Source of the DNA: Chryseobacterium capnotolerans
Lineage (GTDB): Bacteria; Bacteroidota; Bacteroidia; Flavobacteriales; Weeksellaceae
NCBI RefSeq assembly: GCF_021278965.1
Contig: NZ_CP065589.1
Coordinates: forward strand, 811,001-875,000
Direction of reading: 5' to 3'
DNA length: 64,000 nucleotides
This document shows, piece after piece, positions 25,229-34,986 of this stretch. Both the position numbers and the translations under genes were made by a program. The stretch's first letter is position 1. Each line of letters starts with the position of its first letter. The notes under the pieces were generated by a model. That model worked only from the letters and a program-made list of their open reading frames with translations, ran no database searches and was not told where the DNA came from.

Positions 25229-27145
25229 TTATTTGTAACTTCTTACCGTTGGCTGTATTTCTTCAAAGATTAATGGTTCTTTAACCAGTTCAGGTTCACC
25301 GTTTTCACCTGTCCATGCCCATGCTGAGATAAACTGGTATTCTGCGTCATTTCTCATGGCTTCACCATCCGGAGTTTGGTATTCTTCACGGAAGTGAGCA
25401 CCACAGGACTCATTGCGGGTTAAAGCATCATAACACATCAGTTCTCCGATTTCAAAATAATCCGCAACACGGCCAGCCTTTTCCAGCTCGGCATTCATCT
25501 TATCCCCTTGCCCGGAAACCCTTACGTCTTTGTAGAACTCCTGTTTTAGTTTTCTGATTTCCTGGATAGCATATTTAAGTCCTTCCTCATTTCTTGCCAG
25601 TCCGCAATAATCATAAAGAAGCTTTCCTAAAGTTTTATGGAAATAATCAACGGTTTTGGTTCCTTTGATATTCATTAAATTCTGAATCTGGTTTTTAACG
25701 GCATTTTCAGCCTGCTCAAACTCAGGAGCATCCGGCGATATTTTTCCGGTGTGAATTTCATCGGCCAGATAATTGGCGACCGTATAAGGAGCAATAAAAT
25801 ATCCATCTACAGAAGCTTGTAAAAGAGAGTTGGCTCCCAATCTGTTGGCTCCATGATCTGCAAAATTAGCTTCACCTAAGGCAAATAGCCCCGGAACGGT
25901 CGTCATCAATTCATAATCTACCCAAAGGCCACCCATGGAAAAGTGAGCAGAAGGAGAGATCATCATTGGCTCTTTATAAGCGTCATATCCGGTGATTTTA
26001 AGATACATATCGAATAAGTTTCCATATTTCTCTTTGATTTTATCTTTTCCTTGTTCTTTAATTGCTTTTGAAAAATCAAGATATACTGCATTTTTCAAAG
26101 GACCGATTCCGAAACCTGCATCAATTCTTTCTTTGGCTGCACGGGAAGAAATATCTCTTGGAGCTAAGTTTCCGAATGCCGGATATCTTCTTTCCAGATA
26201 ATAGTCTCTTTCATCTTCAGGAATATCATTCGGAGCTCTGTTTTCATCCTGTTTTGCAGGAACCCAGATTCTTCCGTCATTACGCAATGATTCAGACATC
26301 AATGTTAATTTTGATTGATAATCTCCGGATTGCGGAAGGGAAGTAGGGTGTACCTGAATCCAGCTTGGAGAAGCCATTAAAGCTCCTTTCTTATGGGCTC
26401 TCCAGATGGCGGAACCATTACATCCCATAGCCAATGTAGATAGATAATAAATCTTTCCATACCCTCCGGTTGCCAATATGACAGCATGAGCGGCGTGTCT
26501 TTCAATTTCTCCGGTATCTAAGTTTCTTACGATAATTCCTCTTGCTTTGCCGTCAATAATGACCAGATCAAGCATTTCATGTCTTGAAAATAATTGTACA
26601 GAACCTTTTCCAACCTGTCTCATCAAAGCCTGATAAGCTCCCAGAAGCAATTGCTGTCCGGTTTGTCCTCTGGCATAGAACGTTCGGCTCACCTGAACCC
26701 CTCCAAAAGAACGGTTGTTAAGGTAACCGCCATATTCCCGGCCAAAAGGAACACCTTGTGCTACGGCCTGATCGATGAGGTTTAAAGAACATTCCGCCAT
26801 TCGGTAAACGTTGGCTTCACGGGCTCTGAAGTCTCCACCTTTCAAGGTATCAACAAACATCCTGTACACACTGTCACCATCGTTTTTATAATTTTTAGCA
26901 GCATTTACACCACCTTGAGCCGCTACAGAGTGCGCTCTTCTCGGACTGTCCTGGAAACAAAATGCCTTTACATTATAGCCCATTTCTCCTAAAGAGGCAG
27001 CGATAGAACTTCCGGCAAGACCCGTCCCTACAACAATCACATCAAGCTTTTTGCGGTTGGCCGGGTTCACAAGCTTGGCTTTCTTTTTATAATATGCCCA
27101 TTTCTGTTCCAATGGGCCTTGTGGTATTTTTGAATCTAAAATCAT
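25229..27145 (-). CDS. sdhA: Succinate dehydrogenase/fumarate reductase flavoprotein subunit
   Basis: 638 aa, full length for the Bacteroidota/epsilonproteobacterial type. The FAD-binding start is [33 protein letters not shown] is the covalent FAD-histidyl loop; the substrate and active-site region includes HPTSLPQSG and the Arg-rich [31 protein letters not shown] and [24 protein letters not shown] complete the FAD site. It oxidises succinate to fumarate or the reverse. Gaps to sdhB and sdhC are 12 bases each. Confidence 0.96.
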   Translation of the reverse strand: MILDSKIPQGPLEQKWAYYKKKAKLVNPANRKKLDVIVVGTGLAGSSIAASLGEMGYNVKAFCFQDSPRRAHSVAAQGGVNAAKNYKNDGDSVYRMFVDTLKGGDFRAREANVYRMAECSLNLIDQAVAQGVPFGREYGGYLNNRSFGGVQVSRTFYARGQTGQQLLLGAYQALMRQVGKGSVQLFSRHEMLDLVIIDGKARGIIVRNLDTGEIERHAAHAVILATGGYGKIYYLSTLAMGCNGSAIWRAHKKGALMASPSWIQVHPTSLPQSGDYQSKLTLMSESLRNDGRIWVPAKQDENRAPNDIPEDERDYYLERRYPAFGNLAPRDISSRAAKERIDAGFGIGPLKNAVYLDFSKAIKEQGKDKIKEKYGNLFDMYLKITGYDAYKEPMMISPSAHFSMGGLWVDYELMTTVPGLFALGEANFADHGANRLGANSLLQASVDGYFIAPYTVANYLADEIHTGKISPDAPEFEQAENAVKNQIQNLMNIKGTKTVDYFHKTLGKLLYDYCGLARNEEGLKYAIQEIRKLKQEFYKDVRVSGQGDKMNAELEKAGRVADYFEIGELMCYDALTRNESCGAHFREEYQTPDGEAMRNDAEYQFISAWAWTGENGEPELVKEPLIFEEIQPTVRSYK

Positions 27146-27157
27146 GATAGGTCTTTT

Positions 27158-27814
27158 TTAATGATAAGTAAAGAATACATAAACAGGCATCAGGGCAAAA
27201 CCTAAACTGATAATGATAGAGTAGGCTGTTCCGATGATTTTAACCCATTTCACAAACTTCGGATGGTATAATCCAAGAGTTCTTACGGAACTGTACAATC
27301 CGTGGATCAGGTGATAGCATAGTGCAATCATAGAAAGCACATAAATAACCACATACCACCATTCTTTAAATACAGTGACTACCAAAATATATAAGTCCTT
27401 ATTTCCATTCTCATCCAATGGCGGATTTCCGAATTTATAGACATACCAGAAATTTTGAAAATGAATGACTAAAAAGAGCAGGATTAAGGTTCCGAGGATT
27501 CCCATATTTCTGGAAGCCCATTTGCTGGCTCTTCCACGCTTGTCAGACTGATAACCGCCTCCTGATTTTTTATTTTTTAAAGTAATCATCAGCCCATCTA
27601 CAGCATGCAGGATGATACTGGCATACAAAACGTAAGAAACTATTTTGATAATGATATTTCCTGATAAAAAATGCGAATAAGCATTGAATTGCAGATGAGC
27701 CTGCTCCTGAGGCAGAAATAGCTGAAGATTTCCGAGGAAATGAATCAACAGGAAGAATCCCAAAAAGAGTCCTGTAAGGCACATCAGCATTTTTCTTGAC
27801 AATGTTGATAACAT
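27158..27814 (-). CDS. sdhC: Succinate dehydrogenase cytochrome b subunit
   Basis: 218 aa with five membrane helices, the di-heme cytochrome b558 type that reacts with menaquinone. Candidate heme-ligand histidines lie in LIHFLGN, ILHAVDG, VIHFQNFW and YHLIHGLYS, the last being close to the family motif. It anchors SdhAB in the inner membrane. It lies 16 bases downstream of the DASS transporter gene and 12 bases upstream of sdhA. Confidence 0.93.
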   Translation of the reverse strand: MLSTLSRKMLMCLTGLFLGFFLLIHFLGNLQLFLPQEQAHLQFNAYSHFLSGNIIIKIVSYVLYASIILHAVDGLMITLKNKKSGGGYQSDKRGRASKWASRNMGILGTLILLFLVIHFQNFWYVYKFGNPPLDENGNKDLYILVVTVFKEWWYVVIYVLSMIALCYHLIHGLYSSVRTLGLYHPKFVKWVKIIGTAYSIIISLGFALMPVYVFFTYH

Positions 27815-27830
27815 AGAGTTGATTTAATAA

Positions 27831-29261
27831 TTAATAATATCCTAAAACTTTCATCCATAGACCTCCTACAACCATATAGATGATTAAGAGAACGATTCCT
27901 ATTTCAAGACCACGGAGCCACCAGGCTTTCAGATCTACATATCCACTACCGAAGAATACCGGTGCAGGACCGTGTCCATAATGAGTAAGCACACCATAAA
28001 TAGATCCCATGAAACCTAACATCATCGCTAATAGCATAGGCGGAATTCCTAAAGAAACACCTACACCTAACAAGGCTGCATACATAGCAGCTACATGAGC
28101 CGTAGCACTTGCAAAAATATAGTGACTGAAGAAGTAAACGACGATAATAACCGGGAAAGCTACCTGCCAGCTCAAACCTCCGATCTGAACTTTAATAAGG
28201 TTACTGAACCAGCCAATAAAGCCTAATTCATTTAAAGAACTTGCCATCATTACTAAAACAGCGAACCAAACAATGGTATCCCAAGCTCCTTTTTCACCTT
28301 TTACATCCTCCCAGGTTAATACTGAGGTTAGTAACAGTAAAGTTAATCCGATAAATGCGGTAGTTGTGGCGTCAATAGAAAGTGCTCCGCCAAAGATCCA
28401 AAGGAATAAAAGAATGAAGAAAGCTAGAAGCATTAACCATTCATTTCTGGAAATGGGTCCCATTTCTTTTAATTTCTGAGCGGCCATTTTCGGGGCATCT
28501 CCTGTCTTTTTCAATTCAGGTGGATATAATTTATACAAGACCAAAGGAACTACGAAGAACGCTACTAAACCTGGTACAAAACCAGCTGCAGCCCAAGACA
28601 TCCATGTAATATCGATACCAAGGTTGGCTGCAAACTTTTGACACATCGGGTTACTTGCTGTTCCGGTTAAGAACATAGAAGAAGCGATGAGGTTCATATA
28701 ATAACTGTTCAACGTTAAGAATGAGCCCAATTTTCTATGGGTTTCCGGTTTTTCAGGAACGGAATCAAAGCTTATGGCCATAGATTTCATGATTGGGTAA
28801 ATAATTCCTCCTCCTCTTGCGGTGTTACTAGGAATAGCCGGAGCCAGACAAACATCAGCAAGCCCTAATCCGTAAGCTAATCCTAATGAACTTTTACCGA
28901 AAACTCTGATGAACAAAAAGGCAATACGGTTTCCAAGTCCTGTTTTGATAAATCCTCGGGCAATAAAGAATGAAATCCCGATCAGCCAGATCACTTTATC
29001 TCCAAATCCGGAAAGCGCTTTGGTAATTGATTTTCCGGCATCTCCGGGAGCTACCACTTGGGTAAGGGCAGTAAATCCAATCGCCATCATACACATCGTC
29101 CCCATAGGAGCGGCTTTTAGAATAATTCCTAAAATAGTTGCCGCAAAGATGGCAAACAGATGCCAGGCATTCTCAGCAACCCCTTTGGGAGCAGGAATGA
29201 ACCAGATGATTAACGCAACGACAAATGTGATCGCAACGTTTTTAATATTAATTTCTTTCAT
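27831..29261 (-). CDS. DASS family (SLC13/CitT-like) anion/carboxylate transporter
   Basis: 476 aa with about 12 membrane segments. The two SNT-type substrate/Na+ motifs are present: APAIPSNTARGGGIIYP near residue 140 and FLTGTASNPMCQKF near residue 198. CitT/SodiT1-like proteins of this group exchange or import di- and tricarboxylates such as succinate, fumarate, malate, citrate or 2-oxoglutarate. The position between a porin gene and sdhCAB makes C4-dicarboxylate the best inferred substrate. Gaps of 17 and 16 bases link it to both neighbours. Confidence 0.9.
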   Translation of the reverse strand: MKEINIKNVAITFVVALIIWFIPAPKGVAENAWHLFAIFAATILGIILKAAPMGTMCMMAIGFTALTQVVAPGDAGKSITKALSGFGDKVIWLIGISFFIARGFIKTGLGNRIAFLFIRVFGKSSLGLAYGLGLADVCLAPAIPSNTARGGGIIYPIMKSMAISFDSVPEKPETHRKLGSFLTLNSYYMNLIASSMFLTGTASNPMCQKFAANLGIDITWMSWAAAGFVPGLVAFFVVPLVLYKLYPPELKKTGDAPKMAAQKLKEMGPISRNEWLMLLAFFILLFLWIFGGALSIDATTTAFIGLTLLLLTSVLTWEDVKGEKGAWDTIVWFAVLVMMASSLNELGFIGWFSNLIKVQIGGLSWQVAFPVIIVVYFFSHYIFASATAHVAAMYAALLGVGVSLGIPPMLLAMMLGFMGSIYGVLTHYGHGPAPVFFGSGYVDLKAWWLRGLEIGIVLLIIYMVVGGLWMKVLGYY

Positions 29262-29278
29262 AATTTTCTATTTAATCC

Positions 29279-30444
29279 TTAGAACCTACTTTGTACTTGC
29301 ACTATGAATAGATTGTTGTTGTATTGATTAGTATTTTCTACCTGGTATTTGTAGCGGTCGAATTGTACACCCAGCTGAATTCTTGCGCCATAGTTTTTCA
29401 GGAATTCAAGACCTACCATGGGAGTGATAGTTTGTCTAGGATTGGATGCCATTCTGAAATTTGTATCCAGATATTCATATCGGCAAGACAATTCGAAAGC
29501 GCTTAGGTTTTTGTGATTGATCTCATACCTCAGATTCGGAAGAAAATAAACTCCACGAATCAGATATTGATCCGGATTATCAGGTCTTACTTCAGGAGCG
29601 ATAGAATTGTACAGAACGTGGTTGGTAGCCTGTTTTGCTTCCAGCTGCATATCTAGGCTCCATCTCGGATCAAAATGAACCATCGAGCTGAGGTCAATCC
29701 CTACAGCATATACTTTTTTGCTAAATACCTCACCGATCCCTCCGTTTAATCCAACATTGAAATTATATTTCTTGGATAATCCGAAAAGTAACCGTGTTGA
29801 ATATTGTTTTCCGTTGTCATTATCATTGATCTGGTTTTTCCCGTTTCCGTTGACAACAGACACCGCATATTGAAGTGGTATCTCTCCTAATTTTACTTGT
29901 CCTGTGGCAGAAAGTCCAATCTGAAAGCTCGTCCAGCCCAGTTTTCCAAATTCAGAATATTGATTAGACCAGTCCAGGGATTTAATAATATCGATAGGGT
30001 AGGTCTCCTCAATACCGAACCAGGGTCTGAACTGTCCAACGGTAAATGCCAACTTGGGACTGAAAGTGTATTTCAGATAGGCATTTTCAAGGACTCTGCT
30101 TTTGGGATCATTTTTGAAATCTGCGAAGTTAGCCAAGGCTACCACTTCAGTACGTTTACTGATTTGTGCTCTTACCTGAACCCTCATGTATTTCAGCATG
30201 AAATTATTGCTGGTTCCTGATCCGTCTGAATGATGAAGGCCGTTTACATCTACATCCTTGCTCATTCCTACCAGATAGCGTGCCTGAAAAAGCCCTTTGA
30301 TCTGAAGTTGAGGATATTTCACATGATCTTCTTCCTGTGGTTGGGGGGTGGTCTGTAGAGAATCCTGTATCTGTGCATTGGCTGAAAAACAGCTCATGAG
30401 AATACACAGAATTAAGCTTCTCTTTTTAATGAAAAAAAGGCCAT
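29279..30444 (-). CDS. Phosphate-selective porin O/P-like outer-membrane porin (N-terminus broken by a homopolymer slip)
   Basis: The conventional start at 30397 gives MSCFSANAQ, half a signal peptide. Upstream in the same frame lie KKRSLILCIL codons but no start. With one more T in the minus-strand T7 run (A7 at 30432-30438), ATG 30444 gives MAFFFIKKRSLILCILMSCFSANAQ, a complete signal peptide. The mature part of about 363 aa is a beta-barrel with alternating strands (LQIKGLFQARYLVGM, FTVGQFRPWFGIEETYPID, the OprO/P core) ending in NNLFIVQVQSRF with C-terminal Phe for Bam recognition. Probably admits anions or carboxylates. First gene of the sdh operon. Confidence 0.85.
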
Positions 30445-30678
30445 ATCTATTTGTTTAATTTTTGCTTTTTTGAATGCTCGTAAGCATAAAAGTTCCTGTC
30501 TCGATCCTTAAAAAGTTGAGGGGATGCACTGCACGTGCCCACATATGATAAAACTTTTATTGCTTTGCTCCTTCCGTTATATCTCCGATATATGCATCTT
30601 CAGAGGAAGGAAATGATCTTAATATTCTATTCTGAATATCATGATTCAGAATTACATCTTTATTTTAAACCTGAATTT
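30445..30678. promoter_or_regulatory. Leader/intergenic region with mutually exclusive stems
   Basis: AAAAGTT-type segments at 30484-30494 and 30510-30517 can each pair with AACTTTTATTGC at 30552-30563, so two alternative hairpins exclude each other, with a GC-rich loop containing GCACGTGC between. Since the porin-sdh operon reads away from it on the minus strand, it would lie in its 5' leader. No known riboswitch class recognised. Confidence 0.3.
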
Positions 30679-31728
30679 TTATTCCAGACCTAAGAATTTG
30701 AAAGATGGAGTTTCTTTGAAGCTGGTATTTGATTTACCGTGATAGGTCTGATAGTTGCTTAGGTCCAGCTTCATTACTTTCCCTTTAGCACTCAGATCAA
30801 AATCTTTAAGATCTACCCAAAATGTATTGGGAGTAAAAACGGTTTCAAAATAATATACCAGATTCTTCTGATCCGAAACAGAACGCCATCTTGTAGAAGA
30901 AATATTAGGTTCAGTAGGAGAAGAAATGCCATATGGCACAGAACAGTTTCTGATAACACTGAATACGCTGGCTACAGCAGTACGGGTGTCAGCCGTTTTA
31001 GGAATTGCATCAATGTAATAAGAAGCTCTTACAAAACGATCGGCGGCACGGTTAGTTCCTGGAAGCATCACCGTTCCCGGGATCCCTTTCCAGTAATTGT
31101 TAAGAGCAAGCTGCTCATCAAAAATAGGAGAGTTGGTCATTACTGTGTAAGACGGATCATGATGGATCACCAGTTTTCCGTTGATGTATTCTAATACAGC
31201 ATTATCTCCTGAAGCGTCAGAAAGAGAAAGGTGAATGGTTGTAAATCTTTCTGTTCCCGGAATATTATCACTCACTACTACAAATGGTTCTTTTCTTGAA
31301 AATTCCACCGCTTCTTTTACCGTTGAGAAGTTGTCGAGATAATATTGTGCCCACAGAGAGATGGCAAGGCCTTTTTTCCCTCCTTTAGGATCGAATTTAG
31401 GATATTGAGACTCTCCTAACCACAGCATATTCGCTACCAGACCTTTTTCGTTCATTCCGTCTGCAGAAGCAATATCCCAGGTAGAACTGATGACACTTCC
31501 GTATTTGGAAGTCCATTTTACAGATTTAGGACCGGTTTGGCCATTGCGGTCTATTCCTTTCGGGAAAACCCAGATATTAGCCGGAATCTCATCACGCCAG
31601 TCCATAGAGCGGGCAGTAAGAATAGTATTTTGCGGACCTTTGTATACAACGCGGGTACATGCTTCTGACGGATTCCATAATCCTACTGAAAGAACAAGAG
31701 AAAATAAAATTAATGGGAACTTTTTCAT
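30679..31728 (-). CDS. Linear amide C-N hydrolase, choloylglycine hydrolase family
   Basis: 349 aa with a signal peptide ending SEA, directly followed by CTRVVY: the Cys becomes the N-terminal nucleophile of this Ntn-hydrolase after cleavage. Family landmarks are LTARSMDWRDEIP, DGMNEKGLVANMLWL, AVLEYINGKLVIHHDPSYTVMTNSP and RFVRASYYI. Such enzymes cleave bile-salt conjugates, penicillin V or acyl-homoserine lactones; specificity is not predictable, and in this environmental group a bile-salt role is not implied. Probably periplasmic. It is divergent to the phytochrome gene. Confidence 0.9.
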   Translation of the reverse strand: MKKFPLILFSLVLSVGLWNPSEACTRVVYKGPQNTILTARSMDWRDEIPANIWVFPKGIDRNGQTGPKSVKWTSKYGSVISSTWDIASADGMNEKGLVANMLWLGESQYPKFDPKGGKKGLAISLWAQYYLDNFSTVKEAVEFSRKEPFVVVSDNIPGTERFTTIHLSLSDASGDNAVLEYINGKLVIHHDPSYTVMTNSPIFDEQLALNNYWKGIPGTVMLPGTNRAADRFVRASYYIDAIPKTADTRTAVASVFSVIRNCSVPYGISSPTEPNISSTRWRSVSDQKNLVYYFETVFTPNTFWVDLKDFDLSAKGKVMKLDLSNYQTYHGKSNTSFKETPSFKFLGLE

Positions 31729-32069
31729 AATAGTATTATTTGAATTTAAAATTTATATTGAAATTATTGTGAATAATTCAATTGTTTTGTGGTGGTATTC
31801 ATTATTTGGTGATATAAATTTAGTTAAATTTGTTTAAATAACATAATTATTTTAGCTGATAAGCTGCATTTCATGTTATGAATCATGGTTTAGTGTGTAA
31901 AAACGCCATTATTGGGAAATTTTTCGTATATTTTAGAGATATCACAGCAAAATTGGTTGAAAATCGATGATTTTTCAATGAAAATAAGCCCAGCTTTTCT
32001 ACTGTATGATACCAGATTAGCGAGGTGATAATTATGTACCACATCACCAAAATCAGTTAAAAAAAGCGC
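31729..32069. other. Divergent promoter region
   Basis: About 340 A/T-rich bases between the hydrolase gene (-) and the phytochrome gene (+). The inverted pair GGTGAT / ATCACC near 32022-32048 is weak. I see no gene in it. Confidence 0.45.
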
Positions 32070-32077
32070 TATCTTTG
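32070..32077 (+). promoter_or_regulatory. Bacteroidota -7 promoter box (TATCTTTG)
   Basis: TATCTTTG matches TAnnTTTG, 21 bases upstream of ATG 32099. Its last bases form the TTG at 32075, so that TTG is unlikely to be the start codon of the phytochrome gene. Confidence 0.6.
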
Positions 32078-32098
32078 ATAGATAGACTGAAAAGAAAT

Positions 32099-34297
32099 AT
32101 GAATTTTGTAGAATGTCATGAAGAACCTATCCATATTCCGGGTTCTATACAAAGTTTTGGCTATCTGATTGGCATTGATGCAGAATCTCACTCCATTACT
32201 TTTTTAAGCCGGAACATTTCGGATATTTTTAAAATCGAAAACCAGGATGAGTTATTCGGAAGGAGACTTACGGATTTCCCGGAAAGTTTTCAGAACATTA
32301 TTGATTCGGATATTTACACTTCCCTGGATCGCTTTACCAGAAGGGAGAATGAAACCTATTTCGATAAAATCTTTATTGATGAAACAGAATATCACTTTTC
32401 TGTTTTCAGAAGCAATGGATCTATTTTTCTTGAGTTTGAAGAAGTTCTGATTAATCCGGATAAAAGGATTTCCAATAAATACGATAACTTTTATGTGATT
32501 GATGATGAACAGGAACTTTGGAATCACTTGCTGGAAACCCTATCTAAGGTTGTGAATTATGACCGGACAATGGTCTATAAATTTATGATGGACGGTTCCG
32601 GAAAGGTCATTGCTGAGAAGAAAAATGAAGATATGGAAAGTTTTCTCGGGCTTCACTATCCTGAATCGGATATCCCGAAACAGGCAAGAGATCTTTATCT
32701 TAAAAAGAGAAAAAGAATCTTCAGTAATGTCTATGCAGATACGGTTCCTGTGGTAAGCAAAACGATGGAGGATATTGATTTGAGTCTTTCTGCATCGCGG
32801 GCTATGTCTCCTGTTCATGGGCAATATCTTAAAAATTCAGGAGTTTCTTCCAGTTTTAGTGTATCAATTATTATAGATAATCATCTTTGGGGATTGGTGA
32901 CCTGCCAGAATGTAGAGCCTAAGCATATTGATCTTGAAGACAGGGTTCAGGCTGGAATTTTTACAGCATTGGCTGCAAATGCCTATTCCTCTTTTAAATC
33001 TAAAAATGAACTGAATCACCGTTTAGAACTCAATGAGAGAATCTCACAGCTTAAAACGGAGTTTTTAAAACATAATAATTTATTTGATTCCCTGTGGGAA
33101 AGTAAATCCGAGATTATGAATCTGCCGGAAGCAGATGGTTTGGCCATTGTATCTGATGAAAACATAATTACTGAAGGAGTGACCCCGGCAATGGATTGTA
33201 TCAACAGGATTGTACATTGGGCTCTTGAAAATACGGCGGATAGAATTTATGTTAACCGTAGCTTCCTTAAAAACCATGGTCAAGAATTAGAACTTTCTGA
33301 AAATGCAGCGGGAATCATTATTTATTTTATTGAAAGAGATAAAAATGAGATGCTGATCTGGTTCCGTAAAGAATTCGATGAGCATATTGACTGGGCCGGA
33401 AATCCGGAAAAGAAAATAGGGGTGTTTTCTCAAAATGGAGAAGACAGACAGATGATTTCCCCAAGAACTTCATTCCGTATTTTTACTGAAAATATTAAAG
33501 GACATTCCAAAAGATGGAATTCCAGAAATGTAAGTTCTGTACAGGCTGTGAGAGACCTTATTTTAGAAACTTCTCATAAGAATTATAACGCGATCAAAAG
33601 GCTTAATGACGAGCTCAAAAAAGTGAATGAAGAGCTGGATAGTTTTTCCTATACCATCTCTCATGATCTAGGAACCCCTTTAACGGTTATGAAACTGAAT
33701 GCCCAAATGCTGTTGGGAAATCTTACCGATGGTTCCGAAAAGAGTAAGACAAAGATCAACACGATTATTGAGGAAATCGATAATATGGCTGAAATGATGC
33801 AGGACGTTCTGCAGCTCAGCCGTGCAAAACATAGCGAAATACAGCTTGAAACTCTGAAAACAAGCAATACCATTCAAAAGATCTCAGACAACGCTAAGAT
33901 CACCTATGGAAGTCCGAAAAGTGAGATTGTTATTAAAGAATGTCCGGATGTTTTGGCTGATAAAACGATGCTTCACCAGGTATTTCTGAATATCATCAAT
34001 AATGCAGTGAAATATTCGTCTCATAAAGATCAGCCTAAAGTAGAAATTGAAGGGACGGAAGATGGGCAAACTATTGTCTACAGAATTTCAGACAACGGAA
34101 TCGGGATTCCGGAATCTGAAAAGCATAAGATGTTCAAGATCTTCAACCGAATGGATAATGCCAAGAAGTTCAAAGGAAACGGAGTAGGGTTGTCTATTGT
34201 TCACCGTATTATGAAAAGAATAGGCGGAGATATAGATTATGAGAGTAATAAAGAGGGGACATCCTTCATTTTAACGTTCAAAAAGCCTTACATTTGA
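32099..34297 (+). CDS. Bacteriophytochrome histidine kinase
   Basis: 732 aa, domain order PAS_2 - GAF - PHY - HisKA - HATPase. Cys 6 lies right before EEPIHIPGSIQSFGYL, the position of the biliverdin-attachment Cys in bacteriophytochromes. The GAF domain has YPESDIPKQAR (the PASDIP motif near the chromophore) and SRAMSPVHGQYLKNSGV with the conserved His. The kinase H-box is YTISHDLGTPLTVMK; the G boxes are DNGIGIPES and GNGVGLSIV. It probably senses red/far-red light and phosphorylates an unlinked response regulator. The heme oxygenase gene 19 bases downstream supplies the chromophore. TTG 32075 would overlap the -7 box. Confidence 0.95.
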   Translation: MNFVECHEEPIHIPGSIQSFGYLIGIDAESHSITFLSRNISDIFKIENQDELFGRRLTDFPESFQNIIDSDIYTSLDRFTRRENETYFDKIFIDETEYHFSVFRSNGSIFLEFEEVLINPDKRISNKYDNFYVIDDEQELWNHLLETLSKVVNYDRTMVYKFMMDGSGKVIAEKKNEDMESFLGLHYPESDIPKQARDLYLKKRKRIFSNVYADTVPVVSKTMEDIDLSLSASRAMSPVHGQYLKNSGVSSSFSVSIIIDNHLWGLVTCQNVEPKHIDLEDRVQAGIFTALAANAYSSFKSKNELNHRLELNERISQLKTEFLKHNNLFDSLWESKSEIMNLPEADGLAIVSDENIITEGVTPAMDCINRIVHWALENTADRIYVNRSFLKNHGQELELSENAAGIIIYFIERDKNEMLIWFRKEFDEHIDWAGNPEKKIGVFSQNGEDRQMISPRTSFRIFTENIKGHSKRWNSRNVSSVQAVRDLILETSHKNYNAIKRLNDELKKVNEELDSFSYTISHDLGTPLTVMKLNAQMLLGNLTDGSEKSKTKINTIIEEIDNMAEMMQDVLQLSRAKHSEIQLETLKTSNTIQKISDNAKITYGSPKSEIVIKECPDVLADKTMLHQVFLNIINNAVKYSSHKDQPKVEIEGTEDGQTIVYRISDNGIGIPESEKHKMFKIFNRMDNAKKFKGNGVGLSIVHRIMKRIGGDIDYESNKEGTSFILTFKKPYI

Positions 34298-34316
34298 GAA
34301 ACTTTAAAATGTAATT

Positions 34317-34868
34317 ATGGTATCAGAATATCTTAAACACAATACAGCAGAGTATCACGATGCAGCCGAGAAACTTTTTAATTCTGAAAAGATTTTTAAT
34401 AAAACCTTCACTTTAGAAGATTATAAAAAGATCATCCATACCAATTACCTGATGCTTCTTCACAGTGAAGATAAAATATTCAACAGCCTTTCCAATAAGT
34501 ATGCTGATAAACTTCAGCTTGCTGAAAGAAAGAAGCTTCCTCTTATTGAAAAGGACCTTGAGAGTCTTTCTCTTGAAAATCAACCGGCCTCCCATCATCT
34601 TGAATTTGAAAATGAACATGAAGCTTTAGGGGCCATGTATGTCATTGAAGGTTCTACATTGGGAGGGAATGTAATTGCCAAGCAGCTTTCGAAAACGGAA
34701 GGTTTTGATGCGGTGACTTTTAACTTCTTCGGATGCTATCAGGAAAATACAGGAGCCATGTGGAAGAACTTTAAGGAGGTTTTGGACACTGAAGTTTCAG
34801 AGGAAAAGTACGGAGAAGTGCTGTCTGGCGCGAAAAAGCTGTACTCATTTTTACTGAATGTCAACTAA
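34317..34868 (+). CDS. bphO: Biliverdin-producing heme oxygenase (BphO type)
   Basis: 183 aa helical protein. The proximal heme ligand is His 14 in NTAEYHDAAEK; the distal helix has ALGAMYVIEGSTLGGNVIAKQL, a hallmark of bacterial phytochrome-linked heme oxygenases. It opens heme to biliverdin, Fe2+ and CO. It follows the bacteriophytochrome by 19 bases, so one transcript makes both apoprotein and chromophore. A stem-loop terminator follows. Confidence 0.93.
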   Translation: MVSEYLKHNTAEYHDAAEKLFNSEKIFNKTFTLEDYKKIIHTNYLMLLHSEDKIFNSLSNKYADKLQLAERKKLPLIEKDLESLSLENQPASHHLEFENEHEALGAMYVIEGSTLGGNVIAKQLSKTEGFDAVTFNFFGCYQENTGAMWKNFKEVLDTEVSEEKYGEVLSGAKKLYSFLLNVN

Positions 34869-34890
34869 TTCCTTTTAATGCTAATAAATT

Positions 34891-34918
34891 TCCTGAAAAA
34901 TTGTGCATTTTTTCAGGA
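34891..34918 (+). terminator. Stem-loop terminator
   Basis: Stem TCCTGAAAAA (34891-34900) with its complement at 34909-34918, downstream of the heme oxygenase gene, followed by a T-rich stretch. Confidence 0.6.
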
Positions 34919-34923
34919 TTTAT

Positions 34924-34931
34924 TAAATTTG
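34924..34931 (+). promoter_or_regulatory. Bacteroidota -7 promoter box (TAAATTTG)
   Basis: TAAATTTG matches TAnnTTTG and lies 55 bases upstream of the mdh ATG, directly after the preceding terminator. Confidence 0.5.
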
Positions 34932-34986
34932 GGAAGTTTCAAAATTAAATAGTAACTAAACAATAAATAATTAAAAAAGTAACAAT

